A stretch of 64,000 nt of DNA, taken from Calliopum simillimum (taxonomy: Eukaryota > Arthropoda > Insecta > Diptera > Lauxaniidae). Under the pieces are notes generated by a model. It was not told the DNA's origin. It did no database searches and saw nothing but the letters and a program-made list of their open reading frames with translations. The position numbers were made by a program, and so were the translations under genes. The DNA lies in contig OX638370.1 in NCBI GenBank assembly GCA_951812925.1, positions 95,370,897-95,434,896 on the forward strand. The letters run 5' to 3'. This document shows positions 1 to 11,135 of the stretch, in pieces (the first letter of the stretch is position 1; every line of letters begins with the position of its first letter).

Positions 1-285
1 AAGTTCTGAACCTTTAAAGTTGGTATTTTAATTTTTTTTCTTCTTTTTTTTTTGACTTTGGCGGCCAATTTAGTATGAAATTGTTCTTGAAAAGTATTTT
101 TTTCTGACCTCAAACTAACAAATTGGTAAGACAAATGTACTACCAAATTAAAGAAAATTGAACGAGGTTTTCAAAAAAAATTATAAAAGAGTATATTAAT
201 AGGACCTTTTTCATACTAAAATGGCCGCCAAAGTCAAAAAATGGGGAAAAAAAATTAAAATATCAACTTTAAAGGTTCAGAACTT
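1..285. repeat. Hairpin repeat (MITE-like), left end cut by window edge
   Basis: Bases 1-80 and 209-285 are near-identical inverted copies, about 77 bp each. Each runs from AAGTTCTGAACC through a GACTTTGGCGGCC core to AGTATGAAA. The spacer of about 128 bp is AT-rich. No coding content is seen. The left end coincides with the window start, so the true boundary and any target duplication cannot be judged. It is probably a non-autonomous DNA transposon. Confidence 0.7.
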
Positions 286-397
286 TGCGAAATCCTTTTT
301 AACCCTATAAGCCATATACACTATCTGAAAGCTTTTACAATTAGCTAAAGCTTCGCCATAGAAATGTTTTCTGTAAAACGTTAGGGTGATCTGAAAC

Positions 398-939
398 GGT
401 TACCGGACATAATCCCAACGGACATAATCCCCATTTCGTAAATGGGGATTATGTCCGAAAATTTTTCGGTCATAATCCCCATTTTGGCCATGGGGGTTAT
501 GTCCGCAAATTTTTCGGACATAATCCCAATGGGGGTTATGTCCGAAAAATTTAATTAAGATTGAACAAAATTTTTGCAATAATCCATTTAAAAAATTTAT
601 ATAGTGTTGGATGTTATGGACTGATCCGCGGCCGAAGGCCGCCGCGAAGCCGGTGTTGGTTTTTTGGGAGTTTTAAATCCTGAGCTGCGGCCGCAGGCCG
701 CCCACTTACCTCTACTCTTATGAAAAATTACTGTGGCTAGCAAACTAGGTGTTGGATATATTAAAGACTGATTCGCGGCCGTTATGGGGACTATGTCCGT
801 TTTTTCCTGGGGATTATGTCCGAAACACTTGCGGACATAATCCCCATTAAAAAAATGGGGATTATGTCCGAATTACTTGCGGACATAATCTCCATATCGT
901 GAATGGGGATTATGTCCGTGGGGATTATGTCACGGCACC
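398..939. mobile_element. 542-bp TIR element with 9-bp target duplication and a palindromic motif array
   Basis: The direct repeat ATCTGAAAC stands at 389-397 and again at 940-948, exactly outside terminal inverted repeats that start GGTTACCGGACATAATC on the left and GGTGCCGTGACATAATC on the reversed right end. A 9-bp duplication is typical of the Mutator superfamily. The TIR zones hold about a dozen copies, in both orientations, of TGGGGATTATGTCCG. The middle (604-780) has two copies of a TGTTGGAT...GACTGAT block followed by GC-rich CGCGGCCG palindromes. There is no open reading frame, so this is a non-autonomous element (MITE). The superfamily call rests only on the duplication length. Confidence 0.75.
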
Positions 940-948
940 ATCTGAAAC

Positions 949-2719
949 AAGTCAGAAAATCAGATTTAACCCTATAACTCCTCAGGGGTACGTTTTAGAC
1001 CCCCGTCCAGATGTAATTTTTTTGTTAGTCTAGGCCTTCTCTATCACATCCCAGAAGCTTCGTAACCTTATGCAATACACCCTGTATGTTCAAGGCATTA
1101 TCAGCTTTTTTAAATGCCTTGAGATAATATTAAATATTTATTAAGAAAAAAAGATGTATTATGTACAAACATACATATAATAAAAGCAGGCCTATCTTAA
1201 CGCCTTTATTAGCATTTTACTGATAAGTAAACATTTATTTATTTGTATAAAATAATTGTTTTTCTTTTTATTGTAAATATTAAGTATTTATTGAGAAATT
1301 GAACGACTCAGCAAAACAATATATCAGGACAATAATAATTTGTTTTTCAACAAGCATGGAACTTACCTAATAATTTTGTTTTATTGTTTCTATTTAAAAC
1401 AATCTGTTTCAAAATAAGTATAAAAAAAAAACAAAATAACACTTAGTATTTTTAATCTATTGTACTTTAAAATTACTGATAAGCAACAAATTAATTTTTT
1501 TTTAAGCTGATATATTCATATACATACGAGTACATTAAGTTGACAAGTTGATGTACCATATATCCGTTTGTTGAAAACATTTTCTAGACTCAACGCATTG
1601 GGCTTTTCCTCAATTTTATGGGAATTGCAAAAGTACAAACGATTACTTTGTCTTATTAAATGTTCCAATCTAAGATTATGTATAAGTACATGCATACACT
1701 TGTGTGTACTTATTAAAAACACACATAAACTGATAATGCTTTCATTAAAATTGTACATTATCAGCGAAAATTATGGTGTTCTTAGCTATTATAAACGTCT
1801 GTCATTTGTGTTTTGCAATTATTACTGTTTATAAATATTGCATTTTAAACATGTGAATTATCATTTTTAAAAATGACGAATCATTCGAAACTTTGGAACA
1901 ACATAATATATACCAATGATTTATATTCTATATAAAAAACACAAACAAAAATTTACTTATATAAATTATATGAACTCAATATGTTACTTACATATTTTCA
2001 TTTGATTGTTAACGAAATCGGTTTAATTAAAACTGTTTCAATTGAATTGTAAGCCAACTCATACCCCGAAAAATAGAACAATTTACTTTACTACAAATTT
2101 TATTGAAGCAAATGTTTTAAGGACAACTGACCAGAGTATTACGACTTAGTACCCACACAACTTGTTAAGGGGTTGAACACAAAACTTGTAATGTGTCAGT
2201 CAGTCAAGTCGCCAATGATGTCTCAAAGAGTGGGGTAGTGGAGTTGATGCCATAGTGAATGTTGTTAGATTGACTTTATGTTGTTACAAGCAAAACAAAA
2301 TTGCATTGAATATAGTCAGTCCAATTGATTAAAATTAAAGATGTCCTTTTTGTGTTGCAATAGAATAAAATACATTTGTGTAAAAGAATAACAGACTATT
2401 GAAATTACATTTGAGAAAATAACAAAGAATTTGCTCTCGAAAGTCATAAGAAAAATGTTAAAAAAGCCGAATAGCATTGAAAATTTTTTAAAAGTCTGTA
2501 TGAATCCGGCAAATTATGGAAAAATTTAAGAATTTTAAAGATGTTGATGAAATCAAAAAATATTCATGAAATCGAAAATGGTTTTAAAAATCTAAAAAAG
2601 GATCAAAAAAACTTGAAAAGTTTTGACCAAACCGAAAAAATTTTTAATTACTCAAAAAATTTGGAAAAAAAATGTGGAAAAAGTCGAAAAGTTAACAAAT
2701 AAATATTCCAAAACTCGAA
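949..2719. other. AT-rich intergenic sequence, nothing recognised
   Basis: No conserved coding sequence, RNA gene or clear inverted repeat was recognised. Small overlapping open frames near 1516-1834 occur on both strands, have no recognisable motif and look like chance. From about 2440 the sequence becomes a monotonous A-rich pattern of AAAAATT and TCGAAAA words, also seen near 26560-26830. Confidence 0.5.
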
Positions 2720-3200
2720 TAAAAAAAAATTCTTTAAGTAGGTAATAAAAAAAAATACCCGGGTCTCGTCGTTTTTCTCCAGCACGTCAGATTTTTTTTT
2801 TCAATTGAATTTTGAAGTTTTTTAATCCACTGTACATGAAAAAAAACAAAAATAACGCATTCTTGTCTTAAATCGAAACCAAAAAAATCGTTAAAATCAA
2901 TAAGGACTTCTTACAATCAATATTTTCCAAATTTCACGACACTGTAAAACTCTAAAACTATATTTTGGATAAAGATCGTTCTCACAAGATCATACCGAAA
3001 TCACAAAAGGATCATTTTCCTAGAACTTATTAACCTATTATATCCTGTTTTAAGGGTCTTTTTGACCCCTTTTTCTAAAAACTTGGTTCAAATGAGTTCA
3101 GGAAATCTGCAAAAATATTCTACAAAAAATTTCACTAGGAGTTACAAAAGACGAAAAATTCTTAAAACTTAAAAAAAGCGCGACAAGGATGTAATAAATA

Positions 3201-4512
3201 CAGGGTGGCTGATTCGAAGTATTACCAATTCAAAAGACTATATTTTTAGTTTCCATGCACAGATTTTATTGATCAAACGCTATAATTGTTGGGAAATGTT
3301 CAAATTTTAAGAATCTACTTGAGATTTTTGATATGGCCACCTTTGGCCTTAACTATGGCCCGTAGACGGTCGAAGAACGAGTCGCATGCTGCACGAATTT
3401 GATTTTGTGGAAGTTTGCGCCATTCTCGTTGAAGGGCCACTTTTAGCGCATCAACGCTCTGGTATTGTTTAGTCAAGACCTTCCTGTCCAACATACCCCA
3501 GATTGAGAAATCCAGCGGATTCGCATCAGGCGAATTTGAGAGCCATTGTTGAGCAGAAATGAAGCTAGGAACGTTTTTTTCTAACCATTCTTGATTCACA
3601 CGAGCTTTGTGTGACGGTGCCGAGTCTTGTTGGAATGTCCATGGCTTGCGATCGAAATGTTTGCGTGCCCACGGTAGTAAAGCACCCTCCAACACTGATT
3701 CACGATACACCTGGGCGTTTACTTTGACGCCAGCGGCTAAAAAAACGAGTGGTGAGCGCCCATCAGCAGTCACTGCAGCATAAACCATCACATGCGGTGG
3801 TGCCTGCGTCCTGGTGGCCAATCGAACATTCAAATTTTCGTAGGACCTCTCTGTCAAGTAAACCCGATCATTTTGTTTGTTTACATATTGCTGGATACAG
3901 TAATTTTTCTCATCAGAGAAGACAATTTGTGACAGATTTCCGGCGGCGTGCAAGCGCAACAACTCCTTGGCTCTATCGAGCCTAACTTTTTCTTGAGCAG
4001 GAGTGAGATCATGCGCCTTTTGGAACTTGAGGGCCTTTAGTCCGAGCTTGTTTGACAATATGTGTTGCATTCGTTCATTCGATATTTTCAGCTCGGCAGC
4101 CATTTGTCTGCCACTGCGTCTCGGATTTCGCTCGATTCTGGCCTTCACCTTTCGAACCATTTCTGGTGATGTTGCAGTTATTTTCCGACCACCACCATGT
4201 CGTTTGGCAACGCTGCCGGTACCATTGTAACGTATTATGGTCCGATACACAAACATTTTATTCACTTTTAAATGTTACAGCTCACGAACAATTGCTGGTT
4301 GCGATTTTCCAGCCAAATAAAGAGCAATCACACTATTACGTTTGAATTCCATTTCGAAAATTTTTATTTTCAATAAATTGACGCGCAAATGCTTTTGGTT
4401 ACTTGTTGACAATAGAATGAACTAACATCATGCCAATTTTTAGACAGCTGTCATGTTCCATCTGTCAGATAAGTCTATCTGAAGTTGGTAACAGTTCGAA
4501 TCAGACACCCTG
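3201..4512 (-). mobile_element. maT-family (DD37D) Tc1/mariner transposon, near intact
   Basis: The element is 1312 bp. Terminal inverted repeats start CAGGGTGGCTGATTCGAA (left) and CAGGGTGTCTGATTCGAA (right, reversed). Similarity continues for about 36 bp into a TTACCAA block. It is flanked by TA at 3199-3200 and 4513-4514, the TA duplication expected of this superfamily. It carries one transposase gene on the minus strand. It sits inside an older fold-back repeat, so it arrived later. Length, TIRs and gene are all as expected for a maT element. Confidence 0.92.
3315..4352 (-). pseudogene. maT (DD37D) transposase with one nonsense codon
   Basis: This is a Tc1/mariner DDE/D transposase, which cuts and pastes its own element. 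Reading from ATG at 4352-4350, the frame is open for 346 codons to a stop at 3315, except for TAA at 4275-4277 (codon 26), inside the N-terminal helix-turn-helix. The undamaged remainder (316 codons from GTG at 4265) holds the second helix-turn-helix region, a basic KRHGGGRK linker and the catalytic triad: D in VFSDEKNYC, D in FQQDSAPSHKA and D in NPLDFSIWG. There are 37 residues between the second and third D, the mark of the maT group rather than mariner (34D). No frameshift is seen. A shortened product from an internal start would lack the first DNA-binding helix, so activity is unlikely. Confidence 0.9.
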
Positions 4513-4980
4513 TATACAATGTGGAAAGTCCTAATTGATTTTAACGATTTTTTGGGTTCAGGAATAAAATTTTGACTTTGAAGTGTCCAGCAACTAACAG
4601 TGAAATTTTATTCCAAATATTTCTGTAGAGCATTCGGACTCAATATTCCCCTGTTTTAGGTGTCATTTTTTGTGCCTTTTTAAGAAAAGCGTCAAAATGA
4701 CCCACATGTAGGGGTTTTAGAGGGTTAAAATTTTCTACATAAATATTCCTCGCAATATCTATCATAAGTTTACTGCACACATGATGCACCTCAGATGTAA
4801 GCATCATATAGTTAAATGTATCGATTTAACACAAGAATTCTTTATTTTTGTTTATTTCATGTACAATCGATTAAAAAACTTCATAAATCGATTAAAAAAA
4901 AGTCTGACGTGCTGGAGAAAAACGACGAGACACGGGTATTTTTTTCACCGTCTACTTTAAGAATTTTTTGGATTTTCTTG

Positions 4981-6599
4981 ATTGTCGAACAGTGTTAAAA
5001 AAACTTAGAAGAAAAAAGTTAAATGATTTTGACACTTAAAAAATCTTCCAAAAATCTAAAAATATAGGTTTTTCGACCGAAAAAAAAGAGATCAATTCCA
5101 CAATTTTTATTTCGTTAAGTAATGAAAAGAGCGGTATATATCCTAGAAGTTCGAATCTTCAGACGTACAGATGTAACATATTATTAGGACGTTTCTTAGG
5201 CAATCATTTGACTTTGTTCAGACAAAAGCAATATAATAAAAATGCATCGACTTGCATAATGCATTCCTGTTATTATTATATTTATCTTTTGCAACACCTG
5301 CAAAACCAATTGACATTAAATTCGAAAATAATAATAAAATATTGTATACCTCTATAATTTAATAACTAAAATCATAAAAAAAAACACCTTAGCTACATCT
5401 TTTAATGTACAAAAGATTGTTAAAATATTTTTGTCACAAATATTAAGAAACTTTAGTACCTCTAATTAAATAAATTAATACCATACATTTAAGTATTACA
5501 AAATTACGACTATGTGCAGTAAAACAAGCGCAACACTACGATTGGATATAAACTCAACCAATCAGAAAGCTGCAAAATTTAAACAAGATAAAAAAAACTC
5601 AAATCATGCCAAGCGAAGCTGAACTAATTGAATATACACTCAACGTAAAATGCTTGTATGAATGTGAATTTTTAATTGAATTTAATTAAATTTTTACGTT
5701 TTGTTTGTTTTCTTTTGAATTATTTATTTAACCAACGAGTATCATGGATTGTAGGTACCTGAAGTTGCCAGATGCGATTGGAAAATATATAGTTTGGTCT
5801 CAATAATAGTTTAAAGTAATTAATGTATATTATTTGAAAGTCTGTTTTTATTTTTTTAGAGATAATGTTGTACATCAAAATTTCTAAATTTGGTAATATC
5901 GACCTCTGCAGTCTGCTATTTAATACTTAGTTTTTATAGAAATTTTTTTTTTTTTTGTAAACCATTTTATTTGCAATCAATTGTTTATAAATATTAAGCA
6001 AATTTATATAAAAATTTTATACTTAATAAAAACTTTTAAATGAGCTACATTTTTCATGTAAAGAAGTAATTTTTCTATAGAAAAAAGTGATTTTTGCTGA
6101 ATTTCGGAAACTGATGAAATAATTCTTTAAAATACAAATAAAAGATTTGTTCCGAGGTCTTAGCTCAAATGCAAGTTAAAACTTACAGGAACCAATATTA
6201 TTACAACGAATTATGATGGAAAAATCTTTTCAGACGTGCATTTATAGATATTCAGGGTTCAGAACTCCGCCCTCGAAATATTAACACAGTATTCAGAAAT
6301 ACATACATTCAGAAATCCTACTGCACCAACTTCACCCCACTGCCAAATTATTCTAGGTACAAGCTTAAACCATTCCGAAATGGGCATTTTTCAGAAAATG
6401 TACTTATTTATGCTTGTTTATATTATATTTTTTTACAGCAATTTATTGTGGTAAGGCTTCTTTTTGTAAAGCCCAGAATAACTACTTTGCTACAAATTTT
6501 CTGGTTGTAGTACCGATTTTTGTAAAAGCTTTCAACTAAAATCCATTAATGCCTTCAAACAAAAATGCAAAGGCCGCATAGTAATGTTTTTGAGATAAT
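4981..6599. other. AT-rich intergenic sequence, nothing recognised
   Basis: No gene, RNA gene or clear repeat boundary was recognised. The stretch is rich in A/T runs. The only short open frames have no similarity I recognise. Confidence 0.5.
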
Positions 6600-8400
6600 T
6601 TTTTTTTTGCCTTTTCAGTAGATTACAAAGACACACAAAAAAAAAGTCAAGACCCAGAGGGTACACCCCAAGGGGTTAGAATTTTACTTGTTCTAAAAAT
6701 TTTAAATGTGTGGATATTGCTAGGTTTTGTGGTGCTCAGAATGCGAAAATAATGTCAAAAAATAATTTGGAGCACCTAGTCACCCCCTAATAGCCCCCAA
6801 GAGGGATGAAATAACGCTTTTTAAAAAAATTTATAAGTAATCAACTTTTGGATTTTTTGGTGGGCTGGTACAGATGATGACTAAAAAAAATAATTTCACG
6901 TTTCATAAAAATATAAAATGTATATCAATTTTAAGGTTTTTTGGTGCTCTGAATCTGAAAATATTGTTAAAAAATTATTTCAACAACCAAGTAACCCCTT
7001 AGCACCCCTTATAGGGTTGAAATTATAAGAATTAAATATGTATGAGCATATTTGAGTTTTTTGGAATCACAGGTATTCCCTAAGACCCCCTGCAAGGGGG
7101 TTAGAATTACACTTCTTACAAAAATAAAAAATATATATTATTTTCTAGGTTTTTTGGTGCTCTAAAACTGAATACGACGTTAAAAGATGATTTTAAGCAC
7201 CCAGTAACCTCTAAGCGCCTCCTAGAAAGGGGCAAGCATCCCCAATAACTACTCATTAGGTTTAAGCCCGTTTTCTTTACAGCAAGTATGTGTGTATAAT
7301 AAAAACTTGATTCCTGCTCACCAAAAAACCCAAATATGCACATTAGGCCGGGTCAAATTATTTTGCGGCAAAGAGTATAGCAACAAAACAATCTACGAGA
7401 AATTCCAAGAAACTTTGCCCAAGAAACCATGGGTCTAAAATCAATATCGAGCCGCCGTAAATTGCGTTGAAGTTTTGTATGTAGTACTTTAAAATTCAAT
7501 AAAAAAAAACAAAAAATTCAAATACTTTGAATAATTTTATATGAAACAAGTAAAAAAAAATTTGAATTTTTTATTTTTCTTATTGTATTTTAAAGTACTA
7601 CATACAAAACTTCAACGCAATTTACGGCGGCTCGATATTGATTTTAGACTCATGGTTTCTTGGGCAAAGTTTCTTGGAATTTTTCGTAGATTGTTTTGTT
7701 GCTATACTCTTTGCCAATTTTTTGCCTCCCGAACAAATTAACCCGGCCTAATGCACATACATACATATTCAATCCTTATAAAAAGCTTAATTTCAACCCT
7801 TCGGGAGCTATAAGTAGGTGCTAAGGGGGTATTTGGTGGTTGAAATAATTTTTTAACACCATTTTCAGTTTCAGAACACCAAAAACCTTAAAATTGATAT
7901 ACATTTTATGTTTTCATGAAACGTGAAATTTTAACCCCCTTAGAGGTGGTGTTTGGGGGTACTTGTGCTGCTAAAATTATTTTTTTTTTTCCTCATCTTC
8001 TGTTTCGGCCCACTAAAAAATTCACCAAAAAACCTACAAATATACATTCCTTATAAATTTTTATAAAAAGCGTTATTGCATCCCCCTTAGGGGGCTATAA
8101 GGAGTCTACTAGTGGGTGACTAAGTGCTGCAAATTATTTTTTGACATTATTTTCGCTTGCAGAGCACCTAAAAACCTAGCAATATGCACACATTTAAAAT
8201 TTCTAGAACAAAAAAAATTCTAACCCCTAAGGGGGTATTAAAGGGCCACTTGCGGAAAAACCAACATTTTTTTTTTTTTCTTCTAACAATATGATTTTCG
8301 GTCTCAGTGCCCCCCAATACATGGGGCGTGGGTCTTGACTTTTTGTTTTGTGTGCCTGTGTTATTTACTATTCCACACCATTTTTTCGGCAAAAAAAAAA
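6600..8400. repeat. 1.8-kb long hairpin (fold-back) element
   Basis: The two halves are inverted copies centred near 7535. The outer ends match at AAAGTCAAGACCC (about 6645) and GGGTCTTGACTTT (about 8330). The inner part is the cleanest: 7360-7510 pairs with 7560-7725 over about 150 bp with only a few mismatches, including GGCAAAGAGTATAGC and CGAGCCGCCGTAAATTGCG. The loop is only some tens of bases. Within each arm lie imperfect tandem units of roughly 150 bp, each with GGTTTTTTGGTGCTCT and a block like CACCCCTTATAGGGG. A diverged relative is at 37085-37440. No coding sequence is seen. Confidence 0.8.
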
Positions 8401-9943
8401 AAATGAACACTATAATGTTTATCGTGCGAAAGCATTCCTTAGTATTATTATTTTCACTCAAATACTGGTAACCCTAACAACATTTTATTACGTACTGCGC
8501 TTTATTTCTCTTTGCATAGTTACATGAAAATTCTCCGCGCAATTTTCCACATTTTTACAACGAATGAAAATTAAGTGGGCGCCATTTAAGTGCTGCCAAT
8601 ACAACAAGTACGCGAGTATGTGGCAGACTGTAAAATTACTGGGCCATGGAATTTCAAACAAAATTGCTCGTGCTGTGTTTATTGTTGTTGTTGGGGAAAC
8701 AATTTTAAACATAATTTTACTTGTTAGACATATGTTTAACCTGAAACTTTAAGCAGCCAATATGCGGCAGAGAAGCAAAATTGGCAGGAAGACATTTAGA
8801 CAACACGTCGTAACATGTGGCTGACGCTTAACTAACGCTTATATAGACATCAAGCTTTTTCACGATCGGTGAAGGAAATCTTCACAAATCTTCTTATTGA
8901 TACTTTGAATATATTAACAGTGCTTTTTTGTTGTTGATAAATTAATATCCTTGCAGAATTTTAAAAGTCAATTTTAAGCGATACAGTACACGTGTCATCC
9001 TTTGAGTTACTGACCGCCCTTGGAAACATTTTGATGTATATACTAAATTAAGCTTTTTTTACATTAATTTCTCCGGGTGACTATCAAAAGTCAAAATTTC
9101 GGTCCCAACATGACGTCATTTTCTTGTGCTCTTTCCACAATAGCAGAAATATTCTCCACTGGTTTAATTAATTTAAAAAGAAAACCAAAATTAGTCTCTT
9201 CCTGTGCTATTTTCAGCTGTACCTATCTTCTGAAATAAATAGAAATTTATATAAATAATACCAACTTTGAAACAAATTTTAAAGTACTTTATTTATGAAC
9301 ATGTCTTCTTTTAATCTCTATTTATATTTTATTCAATATTTGTTATCTTGTATTAAAAATCTATGAAAAAGTATATATATATTTATTAATAAAGCTTCTG
9401 CTAAGCGGATTATCTTTAGCTTTTGTGTAACAAACATAATTTTAACTATCGACAACTTTTCCCCATTGTTTGTCGAATTTTACTCTCCATTTTGTTGCTG
9501 TAAACATTTTCTATGGATTTATTTTAAAATATTTCACTGCTGAAGGACATAAAGGTTTTTTCACTATGTACGATTACATTTAGATTATACGAACAAGTTG
9601 TTATTTGTTGTTGTTGGTGTTGTAAATTGATTAAATTTAATTTCCTGTATATGGAAAACTCACTTCCGGCTTCAAACGTTCATACATTGACCGTTCTATG
9701 TTCATTTATCGTTTATTCATTGTTTAATATCTTAAGCTTATTGATTTCTTCTTCTTGTTAAATGACTTTCATTAAATTTTCATTTTGTTTTTAAAATTTT
9801 GCAGTTCTTTTGATTAAATAATGCGGTTCTCCACAACGTCATTGATTTTCAACAGAGGTTAAAGAATATACAGATCAAATGTAAGTAAATTTTTTATAAT
9901 TAAATTTAATAAAAACCGACAATTGAATATTTCAAAAAAACTA
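8401..9943. other. AT-rich intergenic sequence, nothing recognised
   Basis: No conserved gene or bounded element was recognised. Short open frames on both strands at 8488-8752 overlap each other and have no motif. Several TTG-rich tracts occur near 8680-8700 and 9600-9620. Confidence 0.5.
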
Positions 9944-10261
9944 TTGAGGGGAGATATACACCTAGAAGGCCAAAAAAGGTAATTTTTGAGATTTTTTGTA
10001 GGAAAACTATATTAAATTTCGGATCGGAGTTTAAACTAAATGAAAGTATACACATTTAAGCATATGTTAAATTTTTGTTTATTACAAAATATTGAAAATA
10101 TGACATCTACTAGAAAATAGTGTATAGAATAAAGCACAACCAGTTTCAAGGCAATCGGTTCATTGGTTTTGGAGAAATTTTGGGTACCGAGTTGAAAAAC
10201 GTGGCTTCGAGAAAAACGCGTTTGAAAATTTAGGAATGAATAAATGATAAAATTTGTTAAC

Positions 10262-10903
10262 TTACATGGAATCGTCGATACCAGGCCCATAGTGTAGGTC
10301 GTCTACGGTCGACGGAGGAATGCTCATGGCTTTTAAATTTTGTTGTCGGCGCCGTATTCGACTTTCTTTTGTCTGTTCCTGCGCTTGCAGCTCGGCTTTC
10401 GCTATGCGAGTTTCATCTTCTTGCGAAGCGAATAAGTGCGCTCCTGACCCAACCGATATTCCCAACATGTTCATAATTTCGAGTAGTGAGGTGACACCAT
10501 TATTGAACGTGCATGCTGCCAGAAAAACAGCAATGTTGGACCCGCTGTTCATTTTTTTTTTTGGAGCTATCTACCAAATTAATTGATTGAAGCTCTCATT
10601 ACAGTTTTGCGTATATCCGCTAACACAGCGTTTTAACAATTTGTCATTGCTGAGGGCTTCGTAAACTGGTTTGATGGCATCTAATACTATTCGCGGCAAT
10701 GCAGCATAATCGTGACAGAAAGTTTTCAATTGTTTTTTTGCTTTCGCTTGTTGCCACTTGCACCACGATTCGGAACCTTCGGGACAGAAATGATGTTGAG
10801 GATTGCTGTCTGTTGAGCTATAATGGTAGAATGTTGCCTCATCCTTGGAATCACAGTTTCTGCGAATAGCTAAGCCATAGTAAATACTTAGTTTATCAGG
10901 CAT
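10262..10903 (-). pseudogene. Broken transposase, C-terminal half (Mutator-like/Kolobok type)
   Basis: Two minus-strand reading frames are parts of one protein. The first (10571-10903) contains KLSIYYGLAIRRN, a CPEGSESWCKW block and TQNCNESFNQLIW. These resemble the conserved C-terminal half of transposases annotated in insects and cnidarians as having a Mutator-like transposase domain (recognised from memory). It stops at TAG directly after LIW. The second frame (10262-10552) continues with FLAACTFNNGVTSLLEIMN and a basic RIRRRQQN segment. The break is a stop codon plus a frame change in an A-run near 10553-10563. The N-terminal half is missing; a MITE occupies the upstream junction and supplies the first residues of the first frame. 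Not functional. Confidence 0.75.
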
Positions 10904-11135
10904 GTTCTGAAATCCGATTCACTTCGGAATCGGAATGAAAGCAATTTTCAAGAGCTTCGCATTTCGATAATTAACACCAAATCGGATTTATGTTTCGCAA
11001 AATCGAATGGGAACCATAGGCAAATTTTATTTAATGAAAGACATATCCGATTCCATCTTATTTGTCGCAATGCAGAGCTCTTAAAGATTGCTTTCATTCC
11101 GATTCCGAAGCGAATCGGAATTCAGAACATGCCTG
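10897..11135. mobile_element. 239-bp hairpin MITE nested in the transposase relic
   Basis: Inverted ends start CAGGCATGTTCTGAA and run on through CGGAATCGGAATGAAAGCAA for about 65 bp with few mismatches. The flanks are TAT at 10894-10896 and TAT at 11136-11138, so a 3-bp (or TA) target duplication is plausible. There is no coding content. It interrupts the older TTAA-flanked element. Confidence 0.8.

Larger units (their letters stand above)
2720..4980. repeat. Fold-back element split by a maT transposon
   Basis: About 950 bp of fold-back sequence surrounds the maT insertion. The left arm (2720-3198) and right arm (4515-4980) are inverted copies. The best-matched part is 2751-2850 against 4850-4945, sharing CCCG(G/T)GTCTCGTCG, CTCCAGCACGTCAGA and GAAGTTTTTTAATC. 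A second matched block lies beside the insertion (CAAAAAATCGTTAAAATCAA at about 2880 and, reversed, at about 4530-4555). The middle of each arm has diverged. A further copy of one arm section lies at 37490-37640. No target duplication was found. Confidence 0.65.

Noticed and set aside
398..939. CRISPR-like array of short repeats
   Set aside because: The repeats occur in both orientations at irregular spacing inside a TIR element with a target duplication, in an animal genome.
7541..7741. 66-codon plus-strand frame and facing minus-strand frames
   Set aside because: Located in the stem of the long hairpin at 6600-8400; no protein similarity.
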